A DNA stretch of 64,000 bases from Yersinia similis (GCF_001053095.1 NZ_CGBP01000005.1:1-64000); one strand, 5' to 3'; shown: positions 20,901 through 30,538, counted from the first letter of the stretch. Translations and numbers: made by a program. Notes: a model not told the origin generated them from the letters alone.

Positions 20901-21905
20901 TCAGGAAATAGGGAATACTTTATCCCGCAGTGCCTGCTTTTCTTGTTCGCTGATAAACGCCATTGCCAGGCCATTCGCTTGTACCTGACGGATTTCTTGC
21001 GGCGTTAGCCCAGCAGCCGGTGCAGCGACAAGGTATTCATTGGCAATTTCAATGCCCTGAACCGCCGGGTCATCAGTGTTAATTGATGCCACGATGCCAT
21101 GGCGTAGGAAGGTTGCTAATGGATGGGTTGCCAGAGAGGCTACAGTGCTGGTTTGGATATTGGAGGTCAGGCAGGATTCAATACCGATTTTGTGTTCTGC
21201 CAGATAGTCCATCAACTTACGGTCTTCGACGGCTTTAACGCCATGGCCAATACGTTCAGCCCCCAGTTCACGAATAGCTTGCCAGATACTCTCCGGACCG
21301 GCCGCTTCACCCGCATGGACGGTGATTCGTAAGCCCGCATCCCGTGCACGATTAAAATGGCGGCGGAACAGAGCACCGGGGAAACCTAACTCGTCACCGG
21401 CCAAATCCAGCGCGGTTATCCCCTCACGATGGGCCAGCAAGCCATCAAGTTCTTGCAAGCACGCTTGTTCACCGAAGGTACGGCTGAGAATACCTATCAA
21501 ACGGATATCAATGTTAAAATCGCGACAACCAGACGCAATGCCATCAATAACCGCCTCGACAACACCAGCAACCGGTAGTTGGTGTTTCATCGCCATATAA
21601 AACGGGGAGAAGCGTAATTCAGCATAATGTAAACCGGCATGTACTGCGTCTTCGACATTCTCATAAGCCACTCGGCGACAGGCATCCAGTGATCCGAGAA
21701 CCGCAACCCCCCAATCCAACTTTTGCAGGAAACTGACCAAATCTGGCTCAGTCTTGGTGATTTGTACGTGTGGTCTCAGCGTATCAAGCTCATTGGCCGG
21801 TAAATGAAAATTAAACTGTCGACCCAAGTCCAAAATGGTTTGCGCCCGAATATTGCCATCAAGGTGGCGATGAATGTCGGTCAGAGGAAGGCGAGGATCA
21901 ATCAT
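20901..21905 (-). CDS. add: Adenosine deaminase Add
   Basis: Deaminates adenosine and deoxyadenosine to inosine and deoxyinosine in purine salvage; a zinc enzyme of 334 aa. The N-terminal metal motif is in [26 protein letters not shown] carries a metal histidine and the catalytic glutamate, and NTDDPAVQG carries the metal aspartate. ERIGHGVKA is the conserved histidine loop. All catalytic residues appear intact. Transcribed alone. Confidence 0.97.
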   Translation of the reverse strand: MIDPRLPLTDIHRHLDGNIRAQTILDLGRQFNFHLPANELDTLRPHVQITKTEPDLVSFLQKLDWGVAVLGSLDACRRVAYENVEDAVHAGLHYAELRFSPFYMAMKHQLPVAGVVEAVIDGIASGCRDFNIDIRLIGILSRTFGEQACLQELDGLLAHREGITALDLAGDELGFPGALFRRHFNRARDAGLRITVHAGEAAGPESIWQAIRELGAERIGHGVKAVEDRKLMDYLAEHKIGIESCLTSNIQTSTVASLATHPLATFLRHGIVASINTDDPAVQGIEIANEYLVAAPAAGLTPQEIRQVQANGLAMAFISEQEKQALRDKVFPIS

Positions 21906-22413
21906 GCTGTGCGCTCACTTTTTATCAAAGATAGATTTCGGTAGGTAAAGTGCAGAACATTATAAAAACAAACGAATGAAAATATCCACAGCGTTACATA
22001 AAAAGTGATAAGAATTTTTGAAGTTTGAGTTATCAATATATAGCATATAGAGAACTGAATTTTTTTTAATATTACACGCTGTTTTTTAGTAGAATTAAGT
22101 ATTAACATTCCACCGTATTTGATAAAAGACAAATCTCAAAGAAGTAATTTAGCCATTGAATCAATAAGAAGAGCTGACCTCGCCTTGAATTACTTGGAGC
22201 GAATGGAGAAAAAAAATGCTGTTCTTACGGAGATAGCACAGCATAAGTTTTCCTATTAAACCCAACTTGGGGTTCTACGCTGGAATCCCAGATTGCTAGA
22301 TAATTTTCAATTACGGATTTATTTTCTTCGACTCTGTTTTATTGCTGCGCTGAAGCTATTTTGTCAGTATATTTATTAATCACTGTTATATTCCTTATTC
22401 AATGCGAAATTTA
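21906..22413. other. AT-rich intergenic region upstream of add
   Basis: A 508-base region between the add start and the 3' end of the next minus-strand gene. It is strongly AT-rich in the add-proximal 250 bases, which should contain the add promoter. Short minus-strand frames exist but show no ribosome site or family likeness. No RNA gene or repeat was recognised. Confidence 0.35.
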
Positions 22414-23343
22414 TTACCGATTAATTGACCGTGCAATCCGAGCATAGGTATGTCTCACACCGCGAATCACTATGCTATAAGCAAGAATATTCTCCGGTAA
22501 TGCTATCCCCATGTAACCAGTATCACCAATATGATGTAGATCTGCTCCTGCCATTTTACTCATCAGTGCTATCTGGCGAATTGTATGGGTGTCTGCACCT
22601 TCCTGAGAGGTACCTATGGCCGTCATTGCCAGTACGCCATGACCATGAGCGGTATCAATAAGCGATGCTACGCGCTGCTGGCTCATTCCGGGGACCGTTC
22701 CCGGTGCCGGAAGTAAAACAATATCGGCCCCCTGTGAGGCGAACCAGATAATATCCTCTTCGCTGACAATGCTACTACCGCTTTCTTGTACGACTCCCGC
22801 TCCGTGCATTTTCCCGGCGATGATGACAGCTTTGTCTTTAACTGCATCACGAATGTCCCTGACAGCCATTCCCAAAGCGTGATTACTGACGCCATTATTG
22901 GGATTGCCGGTAAGCACCAGGATTTTCGCTCCCATAGCAACCAGCTTACGGGCGTTTTCTGCGGTTGCTGCGCGCCCTGGTTTCATTCTCCAGACATCGT
23001 CATGAGCGACAGTAAACTCAGGATCAACTGCCTCCAGATTCACACCAATAACGCGTCCTGTCAGGCGTTGTAGCTCATGCAGTATGTGCTGCGGCGCAAT
23101 ATCTGCTGGCAGTCCCTGAATCTGAGGGTTTTCGCAATCAAACATATTAATCAGTAAGATATCAGCCCCGTGTGATGCGGCAAGTTCTGCATTGGTAACA
23201 TTGTTCAGTAATGGTTGAGTAATCGCGATGGTTTCACTCACCATTACCCGACCTTCACTGGCGCGGATGGCATACAGAAGTTCTGTATTATTCATCGAAA
23301 CAAAATCGGAAGCACAGCAATCTAGTAAACGTTTTTTTGTCAT
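22414..23343 (-). CDS. Unrecognised barrel-type protein facing a GntR regulator
   Basis: A soluble protein of 309 aa. I do not recognise a characterised homologue. The alternation of short hydrophobic strands and helices suggests a TIM-barrel enzyme: DILLINMFD, RVIGVNLEAVDP, AKILVLTGNP, AVIIAGKMHGAG, ADIVLLPAPGTVPGMSQ and GVLAMTAIGTSQEG look like successive strand ends, several of them rich in Gly, Asn, Asp or His. Phosphate-binding Gly loops near the C-terminus (AIGTSQEG, HIGDTGYMG) are compatible with a sugar-phosphate or phosphonomutase-like barrel, which is inference. It is divergent from, and probably controlled by, the GntR/UTRA gene at 23646. No second operon gene is visible. Confidence 0.6.
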   Translation of the reverse strand: MTKKRLLDCCASDFVSMNNTELLYAIRASEGRVMVSETIAITQPLLNNVTNAELAASHGADILLINMFDCENPQIQGLPADIAPQHILHELQRLTGRVIGVNLEAVDPEFTVAHDDVWRMKPGRAATAENARKLVAMGAKILVLTGNPNNGVSNHALGMAVRDIRDAVKDKAVIIAGKMHGAGVVQESGSSIVSEEDIIWFASQGADIVLLPAPGTVPGMSQQRVASLIDTAHGHGVLAMTAIGTSQEGADTHTIRQIALMSKMAGADLHHIGDTGYMGIALPENILAYSIVIRGVRHTYARIARSINR

Positions 23344-23645
23344 AACAGCATTACCTTATTGATTAACTAATTCACGAATTTCACCCGCGATAATTTTCAG
23401 CCTGCGTACCTAAATTTACCTCAAAAGTAGCAGGACAGGATAAGAAACAACGGATAACAAACCAATGATGTACCTTTAGTGAACCTTACATGAATAACCT
23501 CTGTTATCTGTAGTCTCATCTGTTTATTTTGTGATCTGAGTTACTTTAAAGGTTTTGCCCTGTCATTTTGATGATGACAATCACTGTTCCCTGGATAACA
23601 ATTGGTTCACTCACTCTGAACCAGACAGGACAATCACGAAGCCTG
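23344..23645. promoter_or_regulatory. Divergent control region with repeated GATAACA motifs
   Basis: A 302-base region shared by the barrel protein and the GntR-type regulator. GATAACA occurs at 23454-23460 and 23594-23600, and its complement TGTTATC at 23502-23508. Two copies are in the longer context GGATAACAA. These could be half-sites for the adjacent UTRA regulator. Spacing is irregular, so this is only a candidate. Confidence 0.4.
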
Positions 23646-24395
23646 ATGAATACATCTCCAGCAAATGAATTTCACCTTGATAAATCCAGCAGACTGCCGC
23701 TCTATTTGCAACTGGTTAATTCCATAAAATCTGCAATTACTGAGGGCCGTTTACATGCAGGCGATGTTCTGCCACCAGAGCGGGAACTGGCAGAGATACT
23801 GGATATTGCGCGGGGAACGGTTCGTAAAGCCTTACTACAGCTACTTGAAGGAGGCGTTCTTGTACGTAATCAGGGAGTTGGTACATTTATTGCGCCGCAT
23901 GTACGCCAGTCGTTGCCGCTACTGGAGAGTTTTAGTGAAATGGCTACGGCCAGCGGAGGTACGGCGCAAAGTGAACTGTTGGGGTATCTGCGGCGCCCAT
24001 CCGTGCCGGAAGAACGTAGTGTCTTGCAAATGACACAGGATAATGGCGAAGTCGTGGAACTGACTAGACTCAGAAAGGTTAATGGTATTACTGTTTCCCT
24101 CCAGATTGCGATTTTACCGGCGCATTTTCTGGATAACATCAGTGAACTCGATGAGTCTTTGTATTGGCATCTGGAAAAAAAGGGAGCACAGGTATTGCGG
24201 GCAACCCAGCACTTCAGCGCAGCAGTTACGGACAGTAAACTGGCACATCACTTGGGTACCGATGAGTATGAGCCCGTTTTACTGGTGACCCGAACAGGCT
24301 TTACTCATAACGATCGGCCTGTTGAATATACCCGAACCTGGTATCTTAACGATTACTGTGATTTTACGATTGAGCTACACCGTAAAAATCTATAA
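23646..24395 (+). CDS. GntR-family (HutC/UTRA) transcriptional regulator
   Basis: Ligand-responsive DNA-binding protein of about 249 aa from MNTSPANEFHL; an ATG at 23568 would give 275 aa but adds residues unlike the family. The winged helix (about 20-85) shows the GntR pattern: LPLYLQLVNSIKSAITEGRL, LPPERELAEILDIARGTVRKAL, then VRNQGVGTFI. A C-terminal UTRA effector domain covers about 100-245 (ELTRLRKVNGITVS, PVLLVTRTGFTHNDRPVEYT). It lies divergent to the barrel protein, which is the likely target. Such domains usually sense a sugar phosphate or similar small metabolite. Confidence 0.88.
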   Translation: MNTSPANEFHLDKSSRLPLYLQLVNSIKSAITEGRLHAGDVLPPERELAEILDIARGTVRKALLQLLEGGVLVRNQGVGTFIAPHVRQSLPLLESFSEMATASGGTAQSELLGYLRRPSVPEERSVLQMTQDNGEVVELTRLRKVNGITVSLQIAILPAHFLDNISELDESLYWHLEKKGAQVLRATQHFSAAVTDSKLAHHLGTDEYEPVLLVTRTGFTHNDRPVEYTRTWYLNDYCDFTIELHRKNL

Positions 24396-24411
24396 ATACA
24401 AAAAGCAGATT

Positions 24412-24513
24412 TGAACGCTATTTGCAGCGGCCTCGAAGATGCGAAGCCCATAGATGGGCGGAGTAACGAACATAGCCAACAACGCACATGCAGTGCGAAG
24501 CATCACGGGTATA
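24412..24513. repeat. ERIC-related composite repeat
   Basis: Read on the minus strand it opens TATACCCGTGATGCTTC and continues with GCATGTG and GTTGGCT blocks as in the ERIC left half. It then diverges into a stretch containing CCCATCTATGGG, without the ERIC right end. It lies between convergent genes. It is probably a rearranged or chimeric miniature repeat. Confidence 0.45.
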
Positions 24514-24607
24514 TAGGCATGAAGAAGGAGGGGAGTACCTTATATTTGCGGTCATTGGTAATGAATAGAGACATTTTCTATTTTAAATAAAGAAGGTGGT
24601 TCGCATT

Positions 24608-24635
24608 AAAAACGGAGCCAATCGGCCCCGTTTTT
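24608..24635 (-). terminator. Terminator of ydgA
   Basis: AAAAACGGAGCC and GGCCCCGTTTTT form a 12-bp stem with one mismatch around AATC. Read on the minus strand it ends in TTTTT, a classical intrinsic terminator about 25 bases after the ydgA stop. Confidence 0.82.
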
Positions 24636-24658
24636 ATCAAACAAACATAATTAATAGT

Positions 24659-26203
24659 TTATTGTGCAGGAGCAGGCTCTGCGGGTACGACTAAGTCAAA
24701 TTCTGGTGCTTCTTGTGACTCAGCGCCGCTATCAATATCTTCTTCCTCTTCTCCCTGTGCACCAAACAGGTTAAACAGGCCAGCAAATTCTTCTGGTGAC
24801 ATTTTCTGACCATTCAGTTCGATTTGGTTATCAGCAAACTGGAGTTTACTGCTGATTACATCATCTTTAGTGGTGGTCAGCCTAAACATCTGGCCCATGG
24901 TGGCGAGACTCTGGACTTGTTGCTGTGCTGAGCTTTTCGCTTCTTCCTCGCTGTAACCTTGCAAGCGGGCGGCCTGAGTGACCAACTCTGTAGCCATCGC
25001 CATTGGAATACTCAGGTTTGCGTCCACTTTTTTCACAGCGGGTGCTACCAGCGGTTTTTCTGTTGATTTAGTTTGTGTTGGATCGGTCAGTTCAACATTC
25101 AGGGCAAAAGTACTTTCCCCTTTAGTATTTTTCCAACTCAGTGGGGCAATGCTCACCGCTGGGTTACCTTTCAGCAGGGCCGGGAGGTTTGCCATCACAA
25201 CCTCTCTCATTTGCTGCTGAGAGGCAAGTTGGTCAACACTTTCGGCTAGCTGTACTCGCTGATTATAAGCGCTAATGAACTGCTTCAGGCCCTCACCGTT
25301 GAAACGATCAAAAGCAATAGTCAATTGCCCTGAACCAAAGTTATTATCCTGAATTTTTAAGGCATCAAGGGTATAGGTCAGCTTGCCATTTAAATCTGTA
25401 TTAGTTTCACTTAATTGGGTTTTCAGATTAAAGCCAAGCAATGTCGCCATATTTTTGTCTTCATGGCTGATATCTATTTGCTTAATACCAATCTGTTGGT
25501 CGCCAATGCTGATATCAAATTTACCTGCTTTACTGTCACTTTTTAGCGTTAGCCCTTGCACACTGATTTGTTCTGTTTGATCCAAATAATTTTTGTTGGA
25601 ATAAATAAGGCTATCGCTGCTGCCGCTCATACTTACATTGTGCATATCACGAGAGACATCTGCATTTATAGTGGCACCTGAGAACTTCACATTAGTGCTA
25701 TTTTGTTTATAGTTGATCGGAATAAAAGTAATAGCCGAAGATGTATCGCCACCGTAAGAAATGCGTGAATCAGCGATAAAAGGTGACTGGCCGTTGGTCA
25801 CATCAAACAGTTTTTTCAACACTGGCGTGTTAGCCAACTCAGTACGCACTGACGCCATACTAGGGATCAGGTTTAATTTCTTCAACTGAGCTAATGGGAA
25901 CGGGCCATGATCGATGACTTCAATAAAGGCGATTTCATCACCATCGGTTAATACTTTTTCGCCAGGAACAGTGTTATCTGATTGTAAAATATAACGGACT
26001 TTACTGGAGAACAGACCGCGTTGGTAATCTTTATAAGCAAATTTAACACCCACGTTTGGAAACGATGTCTTGATCTGTCCGTTGGCATTATCAACCAGTT
26101 CGCCCATGCGTTGTTCAATCAGTTTACCGGTATACCAAGAGGCTCCAGTCCATGCTGCGCCGAGTACGACAATGACGCTGACAGCCACTAACGATTTTTT
26201 CAT
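24659..26203 (-). CDS. ydgA: YdgA, DUF945 family protein
   Basis: A 514-aa protein with an N-terminal membrane anchor or signal (MKKSLVAVSVIVVLGAAW) and a long periplasmic part rich in beta-strand-like repeats. DHGPFPLAQLKKLNLIPSMA and the late MGQMFRLTT and LNGQKMSPEEF blocks match E. coli YdgA. The start chosen has AAGGA 12 bases upstream; ATGs at 26215 and 26281 are also in frame. The C-terminus is acidic, then Pro/Ala-rich. The molecular function is not established. It lies downstream of manA on the same strand, as in E. coli. Confidence 0.9.
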   Translation of the reverse strand: MKKSLVAVSVIVVLGAAWTGASWYTGKLIEQRMGELVDNANGQIKTSFPNVGVKFAYKDYQRGLFSSKVRYILQSDNTVPGEKVLTDGDEIAFIEVIDHGPFPLAQLKKLNLIPSMASVRTELANTPVLKKLFDVTNGQSPFIADSRISYGGDTSSAITFIPINYKQNSTNVKFSGATINADVSRDMHNVSMSGSSDSLIYSNKNYLDQTEQISVQGLTLKSDSKAGKFDISIGDQQIGIKQIDISHEDKNMATLLGFNLKTQLSETNTDLNGKLTYTLDALKIQDNNFGSGQLTIAFDRFNGEGLKQFISAYNQRVQLAESVDQLASQQQMREVVMANLPALLKGNPAVSIAPLSWKNTKGESTFALNVELTDPTQTKSTEKPLVAPAVKKVDANLSIPMAMATELVTQAARLQGYSEEEAKSSAQQQVQSLATMGQMFRLTTTKDDVISSKLQFADNQIELNGQKMSPEEFAGLFNLFGAQGEEEEDIDSGAESQEAPEFDLVVPAEPAPAQ

Positions 26204-26449
26204 TGTTTTGTTCATCCTTTTCCAATGTACCAAATTCACTATATTGAACGCGGTAATAATGTGTGATTTAAGAAGCCCCACCTATAGAAGGAAATCCCCA
26301 AAAAAAGAAGATATATCTCCCAAATAATATAGGCCTAAAGTACCTATACACAAATATTATTGCGACCGTAACAATGACTTAATCGCTACGGAGCTTTCAA
26401 TTCATGGTGAGAAGCTATTTATTGACAACAAATTCATTAAGTTAGTTCA

Positions 26450-27622
26450 CTACGCGTTATAAACACGAGCAATAGCCCCCACTCCTTGCACCGTTACAGG
26501 TGATTCCTTAGCCGAGATGAAGCAAGACTCACCGGGTTGCAGCGTAATTTCCTGTTCTTGCTTTTTCAGCACCGCACAGCCTTCAACACAAAAAATAATT
26601 GCCGCACTGTGTTGCGCCAGAACTTGTGGCTTAGCCACCAATGTATGCAGTGAGAAAGCGAAGTCCTCGACGGGTATAGGGAATATCAGTTCGTTACCCT
26701 GTTGCTGTGGTGTTGTAAGCAGGGTATTAGCCGGTTTAGGGATAAACTGCAGATTGGATATTAACTCTGGAATATCAATAAACTTCGGCGTTAGCCCGGC
26801 CCGTAACACATTATCCGAGTTTGCCATGACCTCTAATGCAACCCCATTGAGGTAAGCGTGTGGTGTTTCGGCATAAAGGAACATGGCCTCACCCGGTTGC
26901 AATGTCACGACATTAAGCAGTAGCGGAGAGAACAACCCGCTGTCATCGGGATAAAAACACGAAATACTGCGGATAGTGTCCCAAGGCTCCCCAAGTTGGC
27001 TATTCAATGCAGCTTTCAGAATACCGAGTGCCCGTATTTTTGTCTCACCGCTCATACTGAGTAAGCTGGCAAATAAGCTGGCTAAATGCTCAGTATCTGG
27101 TTGGCGTAAAAATGCGGCAATATCCGGATGTGCCGCTGATAGCGGTTGCAACAGCGTCTGGATATCTTCTAGTGTGCGAAAACCATTCATTGCCTGAAAA
27201 GGGGTGAGGGCATAAACCAGTTCAGGCTTATGGTTCGCATCTTTATAATTGCGTTCAGCTGCATCCAGTGGGATACCTGCCTGATTTTCTTTAGCAAAAC
27301 CGACCTCTGCTGCCGCTTTGCTCGGGTGAACCTGAATCGATAGAGGTTGAGCTGCACAAAGTACTTTGAACAGGAATGGCAGTTCACCAAAGCGTTTGAA
27401 AATATCACTCCCCAGCGTGTTATTTGGATCTTGATCAATCACATCACGTAATGAATGCCACTGGCCGTTTGCGTCAAGAACCTGGGAACTGCTTTTCGGG
27501 TGTGCCCCCATCCACAGCTCAGCCATTGGCACCCCTTGTGGGTTAGGTATGCCATAAAGCTGGGTCAGGGCATCAGTACTGCCCCAAGCATAGTTTTGAA
27601 CTGCATTATTCATTTTTAGCAT
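26450..27622 (-). CDS. manA: Mannose-6-phosphate isomerase ManA
   Basis: Interconverts mannose 6-phosphate and fructose 6-phosphate; zinc-dependent type I enzyme, 390 aa. The N-terminal QNYAWGS, AELWMGAHPKSSS, the zinc motif region PLSIQVHPSK, the ANHKPELVYALTPFQAM block and the late AEVFLYAETPHAYL-like segment (here AMFLYAETPHAYLNG) are all present. The start aligns with E. coli ManA; the ribosome site is weak. It is divergent from fumC. In E. coli fumA lies between these two genes and is absent here. Confidence 0.96.
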   Translation of the reverse strand: MLKMNNAVQNYAWGSTDALTQLYGIPNPQGVPMAELWMGAHPKSSSQVLDANGQWHSLRDVIDQDPNNTLGSDIFKRFGELPFLFKVLCAAQPLSIQVHPSKAAAEVGFAKENQAGIPLDAAERNYKDANHKPELVYALTPFQAMNGFRTLEDIQTLLQPLSAAHPDIAAFLRQPDTEHLASLFASLLSMSGETKIRALGILKAALNSQLGEPWDTIRSISCFYPDDSGLFSPLLLNVVTLQPGEAMFLYAETPHAYLNGVALEVMANSDNVLRAGLTPKFIDIPELISNLQFIPKPANTLLTTPQQQGNELIFPIPVEDFAFSLHTLVAKPQVLAQHSAAIIFCVEGCAVLKKQEQEITLQPGESCFISAKESPVTVQGVGAIARVYNA

Positions 27623-27928
27623 GTTTATGATCTGCCGTTTGCAAAAGACTAAAATAAGGCTGCACGTTGGCCAGCGGTTTTCTATGGCTCATGGTCAGTG
27701 ATTAACCAGTTTTGGAGAGCAAGCCCTGAAAAATAAGCCATTAGTAGACAATGAGGCTAAACGTGTTGCAAGTGGTAATGCGATTACCAACAAAGTAGCC
27801 ATCACGAAATTCCAGAAATGCGAATCAATCGCATAAACGCAATAATATCTGTGTCATTATAACCGCTATGTCGTAAGCCTATGCTAGCTCAACATCAACC
27901 TTTTGTTCTAAATGCTAAGGAGGCAGTA
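27623..27928. promoter_or_regulatory. Divergent manA / fumC intergenic region
   Basis: A 306-base region that must hold both promoters. No clear operator, repeat or small gene was recognised. The fumC end has a strong AAGGAGG. Confidence 0.4.
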
Positions 27929-29326
27929 ATGGCAACTACCCGCAGTGAAAAGGATTCTATGGGGCCTATTGATGTACCTGCAAACCAATTATGGGGGGCG
28001 CAAACTCAACGTTCATTGGTGCACTTTCGAATTTCACAAGAAAAAATGCCAACAGAGCTAATTCATGCATTGGCTCTGACCAAACGGGCGGCGGCTCAAG
28101 TGAATATGGATCTGGGCTTGCTACCTGCCGAATGTGCAAAAGCTATTATGCGGGCCGCAGATGAAGTTCTGGATGACGCTCATTCAACCGAGTTCCCTCT
28201 CTCCATCTGGCAAACCGGGTCGGGTACTCAGACTAATATGAATATGAATGAGGTACTGGCAAACCGTGCGAGTGAGTTGCTAGGGGGGGCGCGAGGGAAT
28301 AACCGTTTGGTTCATCCCAACGATGATGTTAATAAAAGCCAAAGTTCAAATGATGTCTTCCCAACGGCGATGCATGTCGCTGCAGTGATGGGGGTGTGTG
28401 AACATCTTCTTCCTGAACTGAAGGTGTTGCAGAAAACCTTGGCCGACAAAGCAGAAGCTTATCACGATATTGTAAAAATTGGTCGTACACATTTACAAGA
28501 TGCAACTCCTTTAACTTTGGGGCAGGAAATTTCCGGGTGGGCGGCAATGTTATCTCACAGCATGCAGCATATTGAGGCGACCCTTCCGCACCTTTGTGAA
28601 TTGGCTCTTGGGGGAACGGCGGTAGGTACTGGTCTTAATACGCATCCTGAATATGCTGTACGGGTAGCTAATGAAATAGCAGCACTGACTCGCCAACCTT
28701 TTATCACTGCCCTGAATAAATTTGAATCATTGGGGACCTGCGATGCATTGGTTCATGGCCATGGTGCGCTAAAAGGTTTAGCGGCATCTCTGATGAAAAT
28801 TGCCAATGATGTCCGTTGGTTATCATCAGGCCCACGCTGTGGTATTGGCGAAATATCTATTCCGGAAAATGAGCCAGGTAGTTCTATCATGCCGGGCAAA
28901 GTGAATCCAACACAGTGTGAAGCGATGACCATGCTATGTGCTCAAGTTATGGGCAATGATGTGGCTGTCAATATCGGTGGGGCGTCCGGTAACTTTGAAT
29001 TAAACGTATTCCGCCCATTGGTCATCCATAATTTCCTGCAATCTGTTCGTTTGTTGGCTGATGGTATGCGTGGCTTTAATGAGCACTGTGCTTTGGGGAT
29101 TGAGCCTAATCGCGACCGTATTACGCAATTGCTCAATAAATCGCTAATGTTAGTCACTGCGCTCAATACCCATATTGGCTACGATAAAGCGGCTGAAATC
29201 GCCAAAAAGGCACATAAAGAGGGGCTAACACTGAAAGCAGCAGCTATGGCATTGGGGTATCTTACCGATGCTGAATTTGATGAATGGGTGCGACCAGAAG
29301 ATATGGTCGGCAATATGAAGAAATAG
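27929..29326 (+). CDS. fumC: Fumarate hydratase class II FumC
   Basis: Oxygen-stable, iron-free fumarase of the TCA cycle, 465 aa from the ATG behind AAGGAGG (an upstream in-frame start adds 16 unrelated residues). Conserved blocks are [23 protein letters not shown], the H-containing [18 protein letters not shown] and the family signature [16 protein letters not shown] with the catalytic serine loop. The tetrameric class II enzyme is typically used under oxidative stress or iron limitation in E. coli. Confidence 0.97.
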   Translation: MATTRSEKDSMGPIDVPANQLWGAQTQRSLVHFRISQEKMPTELIHALALTKRAAAQVNMDLGLLPAECAKAIMRAADEVLDDAHSTEFPLSIWQTGSGTQTNMNMNEVLANRASELLGGARGNNRLVHPNDDVNKSQSSNDVFPTAMHVAAVMGVCEHLLPELKVLQKTLADKAEAYHDIVKIGRTHLQDATPLTLGQEISGWAAMLSHSMQHIEATLPHLCELALGGTAVGTGLNTHPEYAVRVANEIAALTRQPFITALNKFESLGTCDALVHGHGALKGLAASLMKIANDVRWLSSGPRCGIGEISIPENEPGSSIMPGKVNPTQCEAMTMLCAQVMGNDVAVNIGGASGNFELNVFRPLVIHNFLQSVRLLADGMRGFNEHCALGIEPNRDRITQLLNKSLMLVTALNTHIGYDKAAEIAKKAHKEGLTLKAAAMALGYLTDAEFDEWVRPEDMVGNMKK

Positions 29327-29347
29327 CGGATAGGTATCGGAATATTG

Positions 29348-29370
29348 ACGCCGGGTTGGATTACCGGCGT
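29348..29370. terminator. Hairpin between fumC and tus
   Basis: ACGCCGG and CCGGCGT form a 7-bp GC-rich stem with a 9-base loop between the convergent fumC and tus. Only a short T stretch follows. Confidence 0.5.
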
Positions 29371-29403
29371 TTACGGAGGCTAAGCCGCAATAAATGGCAT
29401 TTT

Positions 29404-30339
29404 TTACTGCTCCAGTTCGACATAAAGATGCAGACGCGGGACTAACAAACGTAGCGGTTTCGCATCAGGCTTATATTTATGCTTGATATGTTTCACATCA
29501 TAATCGGTTAACTTGCCTAATTTCGGTAGTTCAACCCCTGACTGAGGCTGACAGAACGCAATCAGGGGCATAGGGCAGGGGTGTTGTACCTGCTTTTGTT
29601 GTTCTTGATACCATACTCTTGCGATAGGCTGCACTTTTACTGGCCTTTTAATTTTAAGCCGTGTCTTTTCGGGTAAACGCTGCACATCATTTATTTCCAA
29701 GCTAATGAGTTCCATCCATTGCTCACGCGTAAATGGAGGAACGGCTCGGCCAGCATTCAGGCTTTTTTCTAGCTGTAGCAATATATCTTCGCGAGTCACA
29801 TTTTTAATAATGTGTTTATTGGCCCACCCAAAGCGCACTGAACTGGGGTTGATTAATGGGGTGATGGTGCGATAGGTATTTAGGGTTATCAGTCCATGTA
29901 AGTGAGTATGAACAAATTCAAAGCGTTGTTCACTGGGTAAACCTGATTCTACGGTAATGATATGTTCTAGCTCTGCTTTTAACTGATTGATTTTTTGTAT
30001 TACATCTTGGCATTCAATTAGTTCTGTACCCGTCACGGAGAAGCAGATCACGCCAGGTAAGCGTAGTGCTGCTTTGCTGCTAACATGCTGTCCTTGGTGA
30101 TGAAGAAATAATCGTTGGAAATGTTGTAACCCCAACTTTTTGGCTTGTTCCCCCTCGGTTGTATTGACGGTAATTTGCTCAATGGGTTGATGCTCAGTAC
30201 CTTTTTCTATTTCAGGGAGAGAAAATACCCTGGCCGCAAGTAGAGGTAAATCGTCCAATTGCTGGTGGAGTTGATGAAGTGTTATTTCTAACTCAGCAAA
30301 GCGAGCATTCATTCGTTCTATCAAATCATACTTGTTCAT
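29404..30339 (-). CDS. tus: Tus, replication fork arrest protein
   Basis: Binds Ter sites and blocks the replicative helicase from one side only. It is 311 aa from MNKYDLIERMN, the E. coli-like start; an in-frame ATG at 30360 would lie inside the Ter site. Conserved blocks are AARVFSLPEIEKGTEHQP, KAALRLPGVICF, the DNA-groove segment RFGWANKHIIKNVTRE, KLKIKRPVKVQPIARVWYQEQQKQVQHPCP in two parts, and the C-terminal YKPDAKPLRLLVPRLHLYVE. The Ter site directly upstream predicts autoregulation, as known for E. coli tus. Confidence 0.95.
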   Translation of the reverse strand: MNKYDLIERMNARFAELEITLHQLHQQLDDLPLLAARVFSLPEIEKGTEHQPIEQITVNTTEGEQAKKLGLQHFQRLFLHHQGQHVSSKAALRLPGVICFSVTGTELIECQDVIQKINQLKAELEHIITVESGLPSEQRFEFVHTHLHGLITLNTYRTITPLINPSSVRFGWANKHIIKNVTREDILLQLEKSLNAGRAVPPFTREQWMELISLEINDVQRLPEKTRLKIKRPVKVQPIARVWYQEQQKQVQHPCPMPLIAFCQPQSGVELPKLGKLTDYDVKHIKHKYKPDAKPLRLLVPRLHLYVELEQ

Positions 30340-30359
30340 ATTATTTTCTAAAGAAGGCA

Positions 30360-30382
30360 ATATTAGTTACAACATACATTAT
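30360..30382 (-). other. Ter site (Tus-binding replication terminator)
   Basis: The core TTAGTTACAACATAC is identical to the E. coli TerB core, with only flanking differences. The G-C pair whose C locks into Tus (position 6) is conserved, near the right-hand end. This makes the right side non-permissive: forks moving leftward stop and rightward forks pass. It ends 21 bp before the tus start codon, between promoter and gene as in E. coli. Confidence 0.92.
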
Positions 30383-30498
30383 CTTGTTATCCTAAAAATA
30401 GCTACATGCGGCTACATTTATACCATTGAATTCAGAAATACATATAGAATCGAAAAGAACGCCTTATATGTGAGAATTAGTTATTATACCCACATACT

Positions 30499-30536
30499 TA
30501 CCAATCTCATTTTTCTATCGAAAAATGAGATTGGTA
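30499..30536. terminator. Long perfect inverted repeat just after the ynfM stop
   Basis: A 17-bp perfect stem (TACCAATCTCATTTTTC and its complement) around a 4-base loop starts two bases past the ynfM stop codon. It probably ends ynfM mRNA. U runs lie inside the stem, not after it, so it may instead protect the 3' end. Confidence 0.6.
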
Positions 30537-30538
30537 TT

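Noticed and set aside
21902-22132. 76-codon minus-strand frame overlapping the add start
   Set aside because: It is AT-driven, has a composition unlike a protein and would overlap the add promoter.
24412-24513. A standard full ERIC element
   Set aside because: Only one end matches; it is listed as a composite repeat instead.
30108-30122. A second Ter-like core (ATGTTGTAAC) inside tus
   Set aside because: It lacks the following TA and the upstream GT block, so it is missing Tus-contact positions; its orientation would also be wrong for the left arm.
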